This document shows, piece after piece, positions 15,883-24,612 of a DNA stretch of 45,521 bases; within the stretch, counting starts at the first letter, position 1, and each line of letters starts with the position of its first letter. The stretch is from Spirochaetota bacterium (lineage in GTDB: Bacteria > Spirochaetota > UBA4802 > JAFGJZ01). The notes beneath the pieces were generated by a model. That model did not search any database and was not told the DNA's origin. It saw nothing but the letters and a program-made list of their open reading frames with translations. Location: contig JAFGRW010000100.1 of the NCBI GenBank assembly GCA_016934935.1, positions 1 to 45,521 of the forward strand. Reading direction: 5' to 3'. The position numbers and the translations under genes were made by a program.

Positions 15883-16197
15883 GATTATATTGATCCGTGT
15901 ACTGATATTCTGTAAACAGGGTTATTGAACTGTTGTGTTTGCAGCTAGTGTGAATTAAAAGAGGGCTTTCCAGACTGTCAAGCATGTTAGTACCGGCTTT
16001 TTATGTTATTCTGTGGTTGACAAATGCAGTTGATATTTGGCAAAATAAACGATTATTAATCGGTTATTTTGCTCTAAAAAAATCTAAACCGGACGACAGA
16101 AGTTTTTACTGTTTAAAAAACAGGTTCTGAGATTTTTTCAGAGCCTTTAGCAGAAATTACTGTTATAAGTTTAATATAAATTGTCTATGAGGTCACT
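15883..16197. promoter_or_regulatory. Divergent control region between receptor operon and znuABC
   Basis: This region must hold promoters in both directions. On the plus strand TTGATA (16030-16035) and TTATTA/TATTAA (16053-16059) form a candidate promoter. A 33-bp palindrome (16040-16072) covers its spacer and -10. A second palindrome, CTGTTT AAA AAACAG, lies at 16109-16123, and a stem-loop GGTTCTGA / TCAGAGCC at 16123-16145 in the znuA leader. I looked for B12-box features and found none. Confidence 0.5.
16040..16072. promoter_or_regulatory. 33-bp palindrome, likely operator
   Basis: Arms GCAAAATAAACGAT and ATCGGTTATTTTGC are 14 bp each with one mismatch, separated by TATTA. The site overlaps the spacer and -10 of the candidate znuA promoter and lies between two uptake operons. 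That suggests repression by a metal-responsive regulator such as a Fur/Zur-type protein. The sequence is not an obvious match to a consensus I know. Confidence 0.55.
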
Positions 16198-17202
16198 ATG
16201 AGGTACAGGTCGTTTTTACTGTTGTTTTTTTTGATGCCGGGTTTATTAATATCGTGTTCCAGACTGCCGCTGGATAATCCGGATGCCAATATTATTTATG
16301 TAAGTATTTTACCGCAGAAATATTTCGCTGACAGAATTTGCGGAGACAAATTTGAAGTCAAGGTTATGGTTCAGCCCGGCAAGAGCCCGGCGACCTATGA
16401 ACCATTACCTGCACAGATAACCGAATTGTCCATGGCAAAGATATTTTTTACCATAGGAGTCCCTTTCGAAAACTCGTTTTTGCCCAAAATAAAAAGTGCC
16501 TTGCCCGATCTTAAAACAGTTGATGCATCATGCGGTATTGTAAAGCGGACATTAACGGATCATGATCATCATGATCATCACGAAGATCATGGAATTCATG
16601 AAAAAAATAAAAGTGAAGATCTTAAAATAACCGGTGATTCCTGCAATACAATCAAGAGTGAACTTAAAAAACATGATGACGAACATGATCAGGCTTTGAC
16701 GTCTGATCATGGCAAGTCACCGGAAGATCCCCATGTCTGGATGTCGCCCCGACTGGCAGCTGTTGCTGCACAAACAATGCTTGATGAGATAATAAAAATT
16801 GATCCGGACAACAAGGATTACTATAAACATAATTTCTCTTTACTTGAAGAAGATCTTGATTCGCTTCACAAAGAGCTGAGCGAAAGTCTAAAGGGTCTTG
16901 AAGGCAAAACAATGCTGGTTTTTCATCCATCATTTGGATATTTCGCTGACGAGTATAAGCTAAAACAGGTAGCTATCGAAGCTGGCGGCAAAGAGGTCGA
17001 GCCGGCTGGGCTTGTAAGGATAATCGAATTTGCGAAAAAGGAGAAAATTTCCATGCTCTTTGTACAGCCTGAGTTTTCACAGAGGAGTGCGAGAGCAGTA
17101 GCCGATGCTGTTGGGGCTGAAGTTGTTGTTACGTCACCTCTTGATTACGATTATATAAATAATATGAGAAAAATCGTGAATCAGTTAAGAGAGATAAAAT
17201 GA
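16198..17202 (+). CDS. znuA: Zinc (or Mn/Fe) ABC transporter substrate-binding lipoprotein
   Basis: A 334-residue cluster A-I metal-binding lipoprotein (lipobox LISC, Cys 20). The TroA/ZnuA fold is evident: VSILPQKYFADRICGDKFEV, MVQPGKSPATYEPLPAQI, the His/Asp-rich loop at about 120-180 (DHDHHDHHEDHGIHEK and HDDEHD), then PHVWMSPRLAA, MLVFHPSFGYFADEY and the late FVQPEFSQRSARAVADAVGA. The long His-rich loop is typical of zinc-specific members. Only some ligand positions can be placed by eye. GAGGT precedes the ATG. The stop overlaps znuC by four bases (ATGA). Confidence 0.92.
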   Translation: MRYRSFLLLFFLMPGLLISCSRLPLDNPDANIIYVSILPQKYFADRICGDKFEVKVMVQPGKSPATYEPLPAQITELSMAKIFFTIGVPFENSFLPKIKSALPDLKTVDASCGIVKRTLTDHDHHDHHEDHGIHEKNKSEDLKITGDSCNTIKSELKKHDDEHDQALTSDHGKSPEDPHVWMSPRLAAVAAQTMLDEIIKIDPDNKDYYKHNFSLLEEDLDSLHKELSESLKGLEGKTMLVFHPSFGYFADEYKLKQVAIEAGGKEVEPAGLVRIIEFAKKEKISMLFVQPEFSQRSARAVADAVGAEVVVTSPLDYDYINNMRKIVNQLREIK

Positions 17203-17945
17203 CAGACAAAAATATTATAGAGGTTAAAGAGCTCTCTTTTGCATACGGCAGCGAAAGTGTTCTTTCACATATAAACTGTGAAATCAAAGAGAATGAGCTG
17301 GTTTCGATAGTAGGGCCTAACGGCGGAGGGAAAACCACTCTGATCAGATTAATGGCCGGGCTTCTGTATCCTGTTAAGGGAAAAGTTTTTATTGAAGGGG
17401 TTTCTACAACCGAACGGCAGCCCGTTGCGGGGTATGTTTCCCAAAACAGCATGATTGATGACAAGTTTCCTGTAACTGTGAATGATGTTGTGTTAAGCGG
17501 AACCATGAGATCCGGTTTCGGATTTTATGGAAAAGAAGACCGCAAAAAAGCAGCTATCGCTCTTGAAAGTGTTGGCATGAGCAGTTTTGCAAAAAAAAAG
17601 CATAGTGATCTTTCGGGCGGGCAGCGCAAGCGGGTTATTATTGCAAGGGCTCTGGCCGGGGGAGCAAAAATACTGCTTCTTGATGAACCTACGGCTAATC
17701 TTGATGCCTCTTCGTCTTCTGATCTGATAGAATTAATTAAAGATCTTAACAAAACAATAACGGTTGTACTGGTGACTCACGATTACGGATTTGTTTCTGA
17801 TATTACCGATCGTGTTTTTTGTATAAACAATCATCTTCATGAGCATCCTTTGAAAGAGGCCGGAGAACGTTTTGCCATGAACCTTAAACAGGTGGATCAT
17901 ACAGTTGTACTTAACAAATGCAAAGGCTGCGAGGGTAATCAATGA
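17199..17945 (+). CDS. znuC: Metal ABC transporter ATP-binding protein
   Basis: A 248-residue nucleotide-binding subunit. It has Walker A GPNGGGKTTL (about 39-48; the Gly-Gly-Gly variant is common in the zinc/manganese family), Q-loop (YVSQNS), signature LSGGQRKRV, Walker B ILLLDEP followed by TANLD, and switch histidine in VTHDYGF. It drives import through the ZnuB pore. The C-terminus has a Cys pair (NKCKGCEGN), an unusual extra that might bind metal. It overlaps znuA and znuB by four bases at each end, so the three are one translationally coupled operon. Confidence 0.93.
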   Translation: MTDKNIIEVKELSFAYGSESVLSHINCEIKENELVSIVGPNGGGKTTLIRLMAGLLYPVKGKVFIEGVSTTERQPVAGYVSQNSMIDDKFPVTVNDVVLSGTMRSGFGFYGKEDRKKAAIALESVGMSSFAKKKHSDLSGGQRKRVIIARALAGGAKILLLDEPTANLDASSSSDLIELIKDLNKTITVVLVTHDYGFVSDITDRVFCINNHLHEHPLKEAGERFAMNLKQVDHTVVLNKCKGCEGNQ

Positions 17946-18829
17946 GTTCATTTATAGCCGCGCTTTTAAATCCTGATATTGTTTTTATACGTTATGCCCT
18001 GTTTGCCGGAATAATTTCTGCTGTACCATTTGGAATAACAGGCAGCTTTGTTGTCGTAAAACGGATAGGTTATGTTGCTGGAGCCATAAGTCATGCGGTT
18101 CTTGCAGGTATTGGCTTCGCGATGTATATTAATGCGAAATACGGAAAGGAAGTTCTCAGTCCGATGCTTGGTGCTTTTATGGCCGCGATAACTGCCGGAG
18201 TTATTATCTCTTTTGTGTCACGTTATGCCAAAGAACGGGAAGATACGATTATCGGAACAGTCTGGGCGTTCGGTATGGCCATCGGACTTCTGTTTATACA
18301 CAGTACTCCAACATATATTGATCCAATGAGTTATCTTTTTGGTAATATTCAGCTTTTGGGAATGTTTGAGCTAAAACTTATAATTACACTTGCTGTGATT
18401 GTTGTTTTTGTGGTGGTGCTGTTTTACAACCAACTGCTTTTAGTGTCATACGACCCGGAGTTTGCCGCTTTAAGGGGGCTTAATGTCTATTTCTATCAGG
18501 TTCTGCTTATAATGCTTGTTTCGTGTACCGTTGTGCTTATGGCCAGTTCTGTGGGTATTGTTATGGTTATAGCCCTTTTGACTATTCCGGCGGGAATAGC
18601 CTCTTTTTTTACAATCAGGCTTTGGCATATGATTATATTATCATCGATTATCTGCGCGGTTTCTGTAGTGTCAGGGCTGGCTTTCAGTTATATGCTGGCG
18701 ATGCCTTCGGGGGCAGTTATTATCGTTGTATGCGGTATTATCTATTTTGCTGCGATGCTTTTAAATGCTATATTCAGCTTTATTCAAAAAAACAGGGCTG
18801 TTGGTAAACGGGATCAAATAAAACCGTAA
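17942..18829 (+). CDS. znuB: Metal ABC transporter permease
   Basis: A 295-residue ABC-3 family permease with about eight membrane helices. Family features include the N-terminal GSFVVVKRIGYVAGAISHAV (GS..V.r.~a.~gdalsHa) and the loop YDPEFAALRGLN before helix 6. The helix-rich C-terminal half has VMVIALLTIPAGIA and GLAFSYMLAMPSGAVIIVVC. The start overlaps znuC (ATGA). Its 3' end overlaps the convergent aldo/keto reductase gene by 16 bases. With znuA and znuC it forms the complete importer. Confidence 0.93.
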   Translation: MSSFIAALLNPDIVFIRYALFAGIISAVPFGITGSFVVVKRIGYVAGAISHAVLAGIGFAMYINAKYGKEVLSPMLGAFMAAITAGVIISFVSRYAKEREDTIIGTVWAFGMAIGLLFIHSTPTYIDPMSYLFGNIQLLGMFELKLIITLAVIVVFVVVLFYNQLLLVSYDPEFAALRGLNVYFYQVLLIMLVSCTVVLMASSVGIVMVIALLTIPAGIASFFTIRLWHMIILSSIICAVSVVSGLAFSYMLAMPSGAVIIVVCGIIYFAAMLLNAIFSFIQKNRAVGKRDQIKP

Positions 18830-19725
18830 TTCAATATCTGCTCAAGATGTTTTACCCGGGATGTTCCCACCAATATGCGTGATATTTTTCTGTTATTTGT
18901 AACAAATATCAGAGCTTCCTGTACAGTGTCGTTACCAAGACGGCTTTTCTTTTTCAGGCAGCTGGTGAAGTTGATACTCTCTTTATGGTCTGCTTTGATA
19001 CCAGTGCTGCCATTAATATCAAACAGCGGGTTAAGCCGGCGAATATCGTTTTTGGCAAAACGGTATTCCGCTGTTACAGAAGGAGTGAGCAGTCCCTGGG
19101 CAAGAGGGCTGTAGGCGATGAAGTCAATATTGTTGTCATAACAGAATTCAATCAGTTCTGCAGATTTCTGCTGCAGATAGTTGTACAGGTTCTGGCATGA
19201 ACAGACAGGTCCGAGTTCCAGGGCCTTTTTCATCAAGGGGATATCGAAGTTACAGACTCCGATTTTTTTTATTGAACCATCGTCTAAAAGCCGGTTCAGG
19301 GCTTTAAAGCTCTCGTCAAGCGGGGTTTGGGGGTCTGGCCAGTGCAACTGGTACAGCTCAATGGTATCTCTCTTTAGTCTTTTCAGTGATTCTTCACAAT
19401 CGCGCAGTATAAAATCGTAAGAAAGATCGTGGGTTACGCGGCCGTTATCGATTTTAAGCCCGCATTTTGTGGCTACAGTTATTCCGTCCAATATGCTGGA
19501 AGGAATTCCGGAAAGCGCTTCGCCTAATAATTTTTCCGAAAGCCCGAAACCGTAGACGGGTGCGGTGTCAAAAAAAACTACGCCAAGCTCTATCGCTCTG
19601 ATAATCAAATCAATCGCCGATTCAGATGTGGCTCCTTTCCAGCCTTTGCCGCTAAGAGGCCAGCATCCAAGTCCAAAACGGGGGTGGCTATTCAAATTTT
19701 TCGAGTATTCGTTCAAAGTCATCAA
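18814..19725 (-). CDS. Aldo/keto reductase
   Basis: A 303-residue (alpha/beta)8 NAD(P)H-dependent oxidoreductase. Motifs: FGLGCWPLSG at the N-terminus, FFDTAPVYGFGLSEKLLGEA (catalytic Asp and Tyr), ATKCGLK (catalytic Lys), LYQLHWPDP (catalytic His region), IKKIGVCNF, AYSPLAQGLL. Family members reduce aldehydes and ketones or oxidise sugars; the substrate is open. The start overlaps the 3' end of parB by 38 bases. The upstream site is weak, and a start nearer HPRFGLGCW is possible. Co-transcription with parAB is likely from the overlap, but a role in partition is not implied. Confidence 0.9.
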   Translation of the reverse strand: MMTLNEYSKNLNSHPRFGLGCWPLSGKGWKGATSESAIDLIIRAIELGVVFFDTAPVYGFGLSEKLLGEALSGIPSSILDGITVATKCGLKIDNGRVTHDLSYDFILRDCEESLKRLKRDTIELYQLHWPDPQTPLDESFKALNRLLDDGSIKKIGVCNFDIPLMKKALELGPVCSCQNLYNYLQQKSAELIEFCYDNNIDFIAYSPLAQGLLTPSVTAEYRFAKNDIRRLNPLFDINGSTGIKADHKESINFTSCLKKKSRLGNDTVQEALIFVTNNRKISRILVGTSRVKHLEQILNYGFI

Positions 19726-20566
19726 GAGAGTAGTAGTTTATTTCGATACGGCCCTTGCCGGTGGAGGAGTGTTTTATTTCGACTTTTGTTCCCAGAGTCG
19801 AGACCAGCTTCTCTTCCATTTTTCTTATATGCGGATCTTTTTGCGGTTTTTTAGCCTTCGATTCGCCTGAAAGCTTATCCTGATCAGCCTTGATGATGTT
19901 TTCCAGGGCCCGCACACTTAAATTTTGAGAAAGAATCTGATTGAAGTAGTACTCTTTCTGACTGCCCGGTACGCCAAGCAGAACCTTGGCGTGACCCTGG
20001 CTAATCTGTCCGGCAGATATGGCGTTGATTATAATATCGGGTAAAGAGAGCAGTCGCAGTGAGTTGGCTATTGTAGCACGCTCTTTACCGACACGTTTGG
20101 CTACATCGTTCTGTTTAAGATTAAAACGGTTGATCAGCACCTTGTATGCTTTGGCTTCTTCTATAGGGTCAAGGTCCTGCCGTTGAATATTTTCAATTAA
20201 TGCAATTGTTACGTTTTCTTCTTCGGTGGCCTTGACAACTATTGCCCGGATGGTATCCATTTCAAGTACTTTAGCCGCTCTGAAACGGCGTTCTCCGGCA
20301 ATAATAATAAACTTATCACCCGATTTCCGCAGTAAAACAGGCTGAATAAGGCCTACCGACTTTATCGATTCCGCCAGGTTCTCAATCTCAATTTCATCAA
20401 AATGCTCGCGGGGCTGGTCCGGGTTGGGAGTTATGTTGTCGAGAGGAATTTCGACAACAGATTCACCGGCGACATGCGCGATAGTCTCTTCAACATGATC
20501 AGCAGCTCTTGTCGGTGGAGCCGTGGTTATGATTGCTCCCAGACCTTTTCCGAGTCGTTTAGCCAT
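19688..20566 (-). CDS. parB: Chromosome partition protein ParB
   Basis: A 292-residue protein. It starts MAKRLGKGLGAII, the peptide region that contacts ParA. The ParB/Srx CTPase domain follows (PLDNITPNPDQPREHF, LAESIKSVGLIQPVLLR, GERRFRAAKVL). A helix-turn-helix (KQNDVAKRVGKERATIANSL) reads parS, and a C-terminal dimerisation domain ends at LDDFERILEKFE. ParB loads at parS and bridges DNA for origin segregation. The gene overlaps parA by eight bases. Length is normal. Chromosomal rather than plasmid type is suggested by the ParA/ParB lengths and setting; this suggests an origin-proximal region but no dnaA, gidA or oriC is in the window. Confidence 0.95.
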   Translation of the reverse strand: MAKRLGKGLGAIITTAPPTRAADHVEETIAHVAGESVVEIPLDNITPNPDQPREHFDEIEIENLAESIKSVGLIQPVLLRKSGDKFIIIAGERRFRAAKVLEMDTIRAIVVKATEEENVTIALIENIQRQDLDPIEEAKAYKVLINRFNLKQNDVAKRVGKERATIANSLRLLSLPDIIINAISAGQISQGHAKVLLGVPGSQKEYYFNQILSQNLSVRALENIIKADQDKLSGESKAKKPQKDPHIRKMEEKLVSTLGTKVEIKHSSTGKGRIEINYYSLDDFERILEKFE

Positions 20567-21320
20567 TATTGATTACCTCTTCGGCAAGTTTTTCGTATGT
20601 TTCACTCCCCGGACAACCCGAGTCGTAAACACCAATGGGTTGCCCAAAAGATGGAGCCTCTGACAGCTTGACGTTTCGGGGAATAATCGTTTCAAAGACC
20701 TTATCTTTGAAATATTCTTTAACGTCTGTTACAACATGTTGCGACAGTTTGGTACGTGAATCGTACATCGTTAGAACAACGCCTTCTATGCCCAGCTGCT
20801 TGTTGATATTTTCCTGTACCATCGAAATAATTCTGAGAAGCTGGCTTAAGCCTTCCAAAGCATAATATTCGCACTGAAGCGGTATAAGAACAGTATCGGC
20901 CGCGACCAAAGCATTAAGTGTTAAAAGGCCGAGAGACGGCGGACAGTCGATTAAAACATAGTCATAAAAGTCGGCTATTTTTTTTACAGCTTCTTTGAGT
21001 TTAAACTCTTTTCCTTCCAGGTCCATCATATCTATCTGTGCTCCGGAAAGATGAATATTTGCAGGAACAATATCAAGATTTGGGTATTCTGTATTGAATA
21101 TGGCCTCTTCTATGCCTATTTCGCCAATAAGAACTTCGTAGATTGTTGTCTGAAGCTCTTCAGCATTAACCGAAACACCGAACCCTGCGTTTCCCTGCGG
21201 ATCAATATCAATAATTAATACTTTTTTGCCTTTTGCTCCCAGAAAAGCCGCAAGATTTACGGTTGTTGTGGTTTTACCCACACCGCCTTTCTGGTTTGAA
21301 ACTGATATTACTCTTCCCAT
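20559..21320 (-). CDS. parA: Chromosome partition ATPase ParA (Soj)
   Basis: A 253-residue deviant Walker ATPase. Motifs: SVSNQKGGVGKTTTTVNLAA (deviant Walker A with signature Lys), VLIIDIDPQGNAGFG, YDYVLIDCPPSLGLLTLNAL, VLIPLQCEYYALEGLSQL and the C-terminal LSEAPSFGQPIGVYDSG. The short N-terminus (no HTH) fits the chromosomal Soj/ParA class that binds nonspecific DNA when ATP-bound. GAGG is upstream of the ATG. It precedes parB with an eight-base overlap. Confidence 0.96.
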   Translation of the reverse strand: MGRVISVSNQKGGVGKTTTTVNLAAFLGAKGKKVLIIDIDPQGNAGFGVSVNAEELQTTIYEVLIGEIGIEEAIFNTEYPNLDIVPANIHLSGAQIDMMDLEGKEFKLKEAVKKIADFYDYVLIDCPPSLGLLTLNALVAADTVLIPLQCEYYALEGLSQLLRIISMVQENINKQLGIEGVVLTMYDSRTKLSQHVVTDVKEYFKDKVFETIIPRNVKLSEAPSFGQPIGVYDSGCPGSETYEKLAEEVINNG

Positions 21321-21361
21321 GGTATAACCTCTTTTGCGGGGATTGTTTGCTTATTGTTTTA

Positions 21362-23290
21362 TCAGACAGCTTCAATCGAGCGTCTGATCTCTGTGCGTCT
21401 ATTTAAATCGTGTTCCAGTGACAGAAAACGGCATTCGTAAGCCATTTGATAGCAGAATGACAGCATACATTTAAAAAGACCGTCCCTTACAGAGTCACTC
21501 ATAATATATTTCCCGACTATGGTTCTTACAAGCGGTGGAAGTTTATCCTGTTTGGCAATCTTCATGTCGTAAAACGGAAGAAGAAAACCATCATCCTCAT
21601 GGTCATGAACAACACCCGGCCGTAAAGGCTCTTTTGATGATTCAGGCCTTGTCGAAGGATGCAGCTCCATAAAACGCTGATGAGCACGGTAAACCGCATG
21701 AAGCTCAACAGCGAAAGCATAAAAAACTGCCCCCATATGGTCAACAAAAGATTTTATATGAGTCATGGTTGCCAGTTTTCCCTGCTGAATCTTGCGTACC
21801 TCGTCAAGCGATATAAGCGAATTAGGGTTTTTGGTGCGATAAGCGAACAGATCACGCTGAATATCCAGCAGCATGGATATTTTAGACTCAAAATAGCCGG
21901 GTGTAAAAATGGCACCTTCAAATGTGGTCTGATCGGAAGATACAAATTTCTGTGGTGATCCGTTCAAAAGCGGCATATATACATGAACAAAATAGTTGGT
22001 ACAGTCATCAAGGAAAAAGAAGAAGTTTTCTTCCGGATAGTTACCAAACTCCTGTCGCTTATTGCTGAAGATATGCCAGTTGTCGCTAAAGGCTTTGTAT
22101 GTCAGTTCCTGGCCGTCAATTTTGAGATTAATAAGTTCGACCATTTCGTCGTATGGTTCTAGCTCTTTCTTCAGAGCTTCCAGCCTGGCTTTTCGTAGAG
22201 ACTCATTGTCTTTACCAGCTTTTTTTAACAACTCACGGCTGCACTCCCAGCGTGTCGGGTCGGCGTCTGGAGCTTTTATTGAATAGTAGCGTTTAAGTTC
22301 GGTACGGCTCATTTGACGTCGGAAGATAAGTGTCTCAAGCAATACTACAGTTAGGTCGCGTAAATTTGCAATTTTCGTTGAGTTCTTAAGATAGCGATCT
22401 AAAGATCCTTCCGTGTTGGCGTCGGGCATAAAAGATCGCAAAGTAACGATTATATCGTAAACAGCTTTTTCTCTGGCAAGGTTACGTTTCTGTTTTGATG
22501 AACTTTCCGGATCATTTTCGGATATGATATCTTTCTTGTAATCACTCTGCTCGCGCAGCTTGGACTCAAACATTAAAATAATGTTTTCCCGTAATTCGGT
22601 TTCTATCATTGAAAAACTGAATACCATTCGTGCGTAAGGAAGCAGTTCGGCCTCAAAAGCGGCAGTGTCAAACCAGAGACATTGGTTGTAGCCTGCGCTT
22701 AAAAAGGGGATATTGAGCATCCATTTGCGTAACAGCCTGAGGTGATTGAAAATTATTGGTGAGGTTATTGCCGGATCATTTACAATATCTTCCATAACCT
22801 GGGGAAGAACGGCGGCAATTTTTTCCTGATATGAGTATATGGTACGAAAAACACGGAATAGTTTGCGTGAAGGAACAATTCGTTTTTTTATCCAGAATTT
22901 TAAAAAATTTGATGATTCGATAAGATAGCGTTTTTTAAAAAGGCCTGTCTCTTTGTATGCTTTGAGCAGTGCGTTAACATGATAAGATCCGGACGCGGGA
23001 GAGGGAATAACAGTAGTTTTTTTTGATAACTTAACGGGTGTTTCAGTTCTGCGTGAAGCAGATTCGGGTAATATGGCCGTCTTTGGTTTGGATGCTGTAA
23101 CAGATTTTACAGGGCGTGGTTTATCAGGGCAGTCCTGTATCAGTTGTATAACCGCGTTATATTTTTCGTGAGGTTGAAGACCGGCGTTTTTGAGCAAGGC
23201 GTTTACCGCCTCCATTTTGGAGTCGGGAATATCCTTGCGAGCGATCATTCTTTTGGTCTTTTCTTCAAGGCGCATATTGCTTTGATGCAT
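21362..23290 (-). CDS. Large conserved-looking protein upstream of parA, function unknown
   Basis: A 642-residue soluble protein with no signal peptide, no membrane helix and no domain I recognise. The first 110 residues are basic and Pro/Ser/Lys/Thr-rich (low-complexity linker around 50-105). The rest is predicted mostly helical, with many Arg/Lys-Glu helices (about 110-330) and a more aromatic segment (about 400-480, PEENFFFFLDDCTNYFVHVY). It lies 41 bases upstream of parA on the same strand and is probably co-transcribed. That suggests a cell-cycle or nucleoid role, but this is inference only. Confidence 0.7.
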   Translation of the reverse strand: MHQSNMRLEEKTKRMIARKDIPDSKMEAVNALLKNAGLQPHEKYNAVIQLIQDCPDKPRPVKSVTASKPKTAILPESASRRTETPVKLSKKTTVIPSPASGSYHVNALLKAYKETGLFKKRYLIESSNFLKFWIKKRIVPSRKLFRVFRTIYSYQEKIAAVLPQVMEDIVNDPAITSPIIFNHLRLLRKWMLNIPFLSAGYNQCLWFDTAAFEAELLPYARMVFSFSMIETELRENIILMFESKLREQSDYKKDIISENDPESSSKQKRNLAREKAVYDIIVTLRSFMPDANTEGSLDRYLKNSTKIANLRDLTVVLLETLIFRRQMSRTELKRYYSIKAPDADPTRWECSRELLKKAGKDNESLRKARLEALKKELEPYDEMVELINLKIDGQELTYKAFSDNWHIFSNKRQEFGNYPEENFFFFLDDCTNYFVHVYMPLLNGSPQKFVSSDQTTFEGAIFTPGYFESKISMLLDIQRDLFAYRTKNPNSLISLDEVRKIQQGKLATMTHIKSFVDHMGAVFYAFAVELHAVYRAHQRFMELHPSTRPESSKEPLRPGVVHDHEDDGFLLPFYDMKIAKQDKLPPLVRTIVGKYIMSDSVRDGLFKCMLSFCYQMAYECRFLSLEHDLNRRTEIRRSIEAV

Positions 23291-23550
23291 CGATTACTCT
23301 CTCGTGCCACTTTTTTAGCCGATTCTTTGGTAAATTTTTCATTAGAATAGTCATTAATGTCAATTATTAATCGAAAGTATTTATAACAGCGTAGAAACGC
23401 TGGTATTTCTCTTTTTAATTGAAATTGAAGATATCGCAAAATTTGTTGACCGGAAGTTAAGTCTACATTATCGTAAGCGAGCATTATAAAATTACAGTAT
23501 TTGAGTAGGAACTTGGTTTAATAGTTAATTGTTAGAGGGTACCAAAAACT

Positions 23551-24495
23551 ATGTCAAATTTATTTAGATGCTCTTCCTGCGGCAGTCCTGATGTGCGGTT
23601 AAATAAACAGAATCAGTATCAATGTTCGTATTGCGGGTCACTTTATGTAAATAAAGAGCGCGCGTTGGTTTATGCCGCAAAAGAGATAGGTAATAATAAG
23701 ATTAAAATTCTTCAGGTTTCTGCTGTCATATTGTTTATAATGCTTCTGAGTATTGCTGTCTATTATGTGAGCGGCGAGAATAGTGCCGGAATAAATCAAA
23801 CTGTAAATGATAATAGTGTATCGGTGAACCAGGATAAAGAGGATTCCGATAAAACTGCAGTTGATGACTCTGTCGTCCGGCAGGATGTACTGACTGATAA
23901 TACTCCTGGTGCTGCTAAAAAAGCTGAAGCTGAAGTCGGGCCTCTCGCTGCAGTCAGAGATTCCATAGGCGGTATATATTTTAGCGGATTTTATCAAAAC
24001 ATTGGCGAGGCTGTTATTACCTATCCTAAGGTTACTGTAGTGCTTTTTGACAAATATGGTAAAGAACTTAAACGTGCGGCGGGATATGGAACCAGAAGCT
24101 TTTTGCTGCCGGGTGAGAAAACAATAGTCAGAGTACTGGTGTCAGGGGCACCGGAATATGAGAAAATCAAGATCCTGTATGAACCGCAGCCCGCCTCAAA
24201 ATTTACAAAACTGTCGCGTATAAAACTGAGTATTGTTGAGTCAAAAATGAATTTTTCGGGCAGAGGTCGTCTTGACATTACAGGAACAGTGAAAAATATT
24301 GACAGCAAGGATTGCCGAATGGTTAAGATAGAGGCTCTTGTATTTAAAGATGGCAAGGTTATCGGTTCCGGGCTTATTCATATAGCCGATGACATTAGCC
24401 CTTCAGAAACGGCGAGTTTTTCGATGTATATACCTTCAAAGATTGATGAAGCTGACTCCTTTGTGCTGGATTGGCAGGGTACACCTGCCATGTAA
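23551..24495 (+). CDS. Zinc-ribbon single-pass membrane protein with FxLYD-like domains
   Basis: A 314-residue protein. The N-terminal zinc ribbon has CSSCGS and CSYCGS pairs (Cys at about 7, 10, 25, 28). A membrane helix lies near 53-69 (LQVSAVILFIMLLSIAVYYV), followed by an acidic, disordered linker (about 72-130). Two beta-rich repeats come last (about 140-215, then 220-310), with GFYQNIGEAVITYPKVTVVL then DITGTVKNIDSKDC.MVKIEA, which match the FxLYD pattern. Proteins with this layout (zinc ribbon inside, FxLYD outside) are found across bacteria without defined function. It is transcribed away from the gene cluster at 21362 and toward the GT39-like gene. Confidence 0.7.
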   Translation: MSNLFRCSSCGSPDVRLNKQNQYQCSYCGSLYVNKERALVYAAKEIGNNKIKILQVSAVILFIMLLSIAVYYVSGENSAGINQTVNDNSVSVNQDKEDSDKTAVDDSVVRQDVLTDNTPGAAKKAEAEVGPLAAVRDSIGGIYFSGFYQNIGEAVITYPKVTVVLFDKYGKELKRAAGYGTRSFLLPGEKTIVRVLVSGAPEYEKIKILYEPQPASKFTKLSRIKLSIVESKMNFSGRGRLDITGTVKNIDSKDCRMVKIEALVFKDGKVIGSGLIHIADDISPSETASFSMYIPSKIDEADSFVLDWQGTPAM

Positions 24496-24612
24496 TGCTT
24501 TCCGTTTGCCGTTTTGCAAAACTATAGTATCATGACAAGGCTAACGCTATTCGTCTTTAACAGCATAAAAAAACATGTTTTCATTAAGGTACTGATCCTG
24601 GGGAGAAAATAG

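Noticed and set aside
15883-16197. Cobalamin riboswitch before the receptor operon
   Set aside because: No B12-box (GCCACTG) or other core pieces could be found on the minus strand.
23245-23484. 79-residue minus-strand frame before the 642-residue gene
   Set aside because: It overlaps the larger gene's start in another frame, has no recognisable features and no clear ribosome site.
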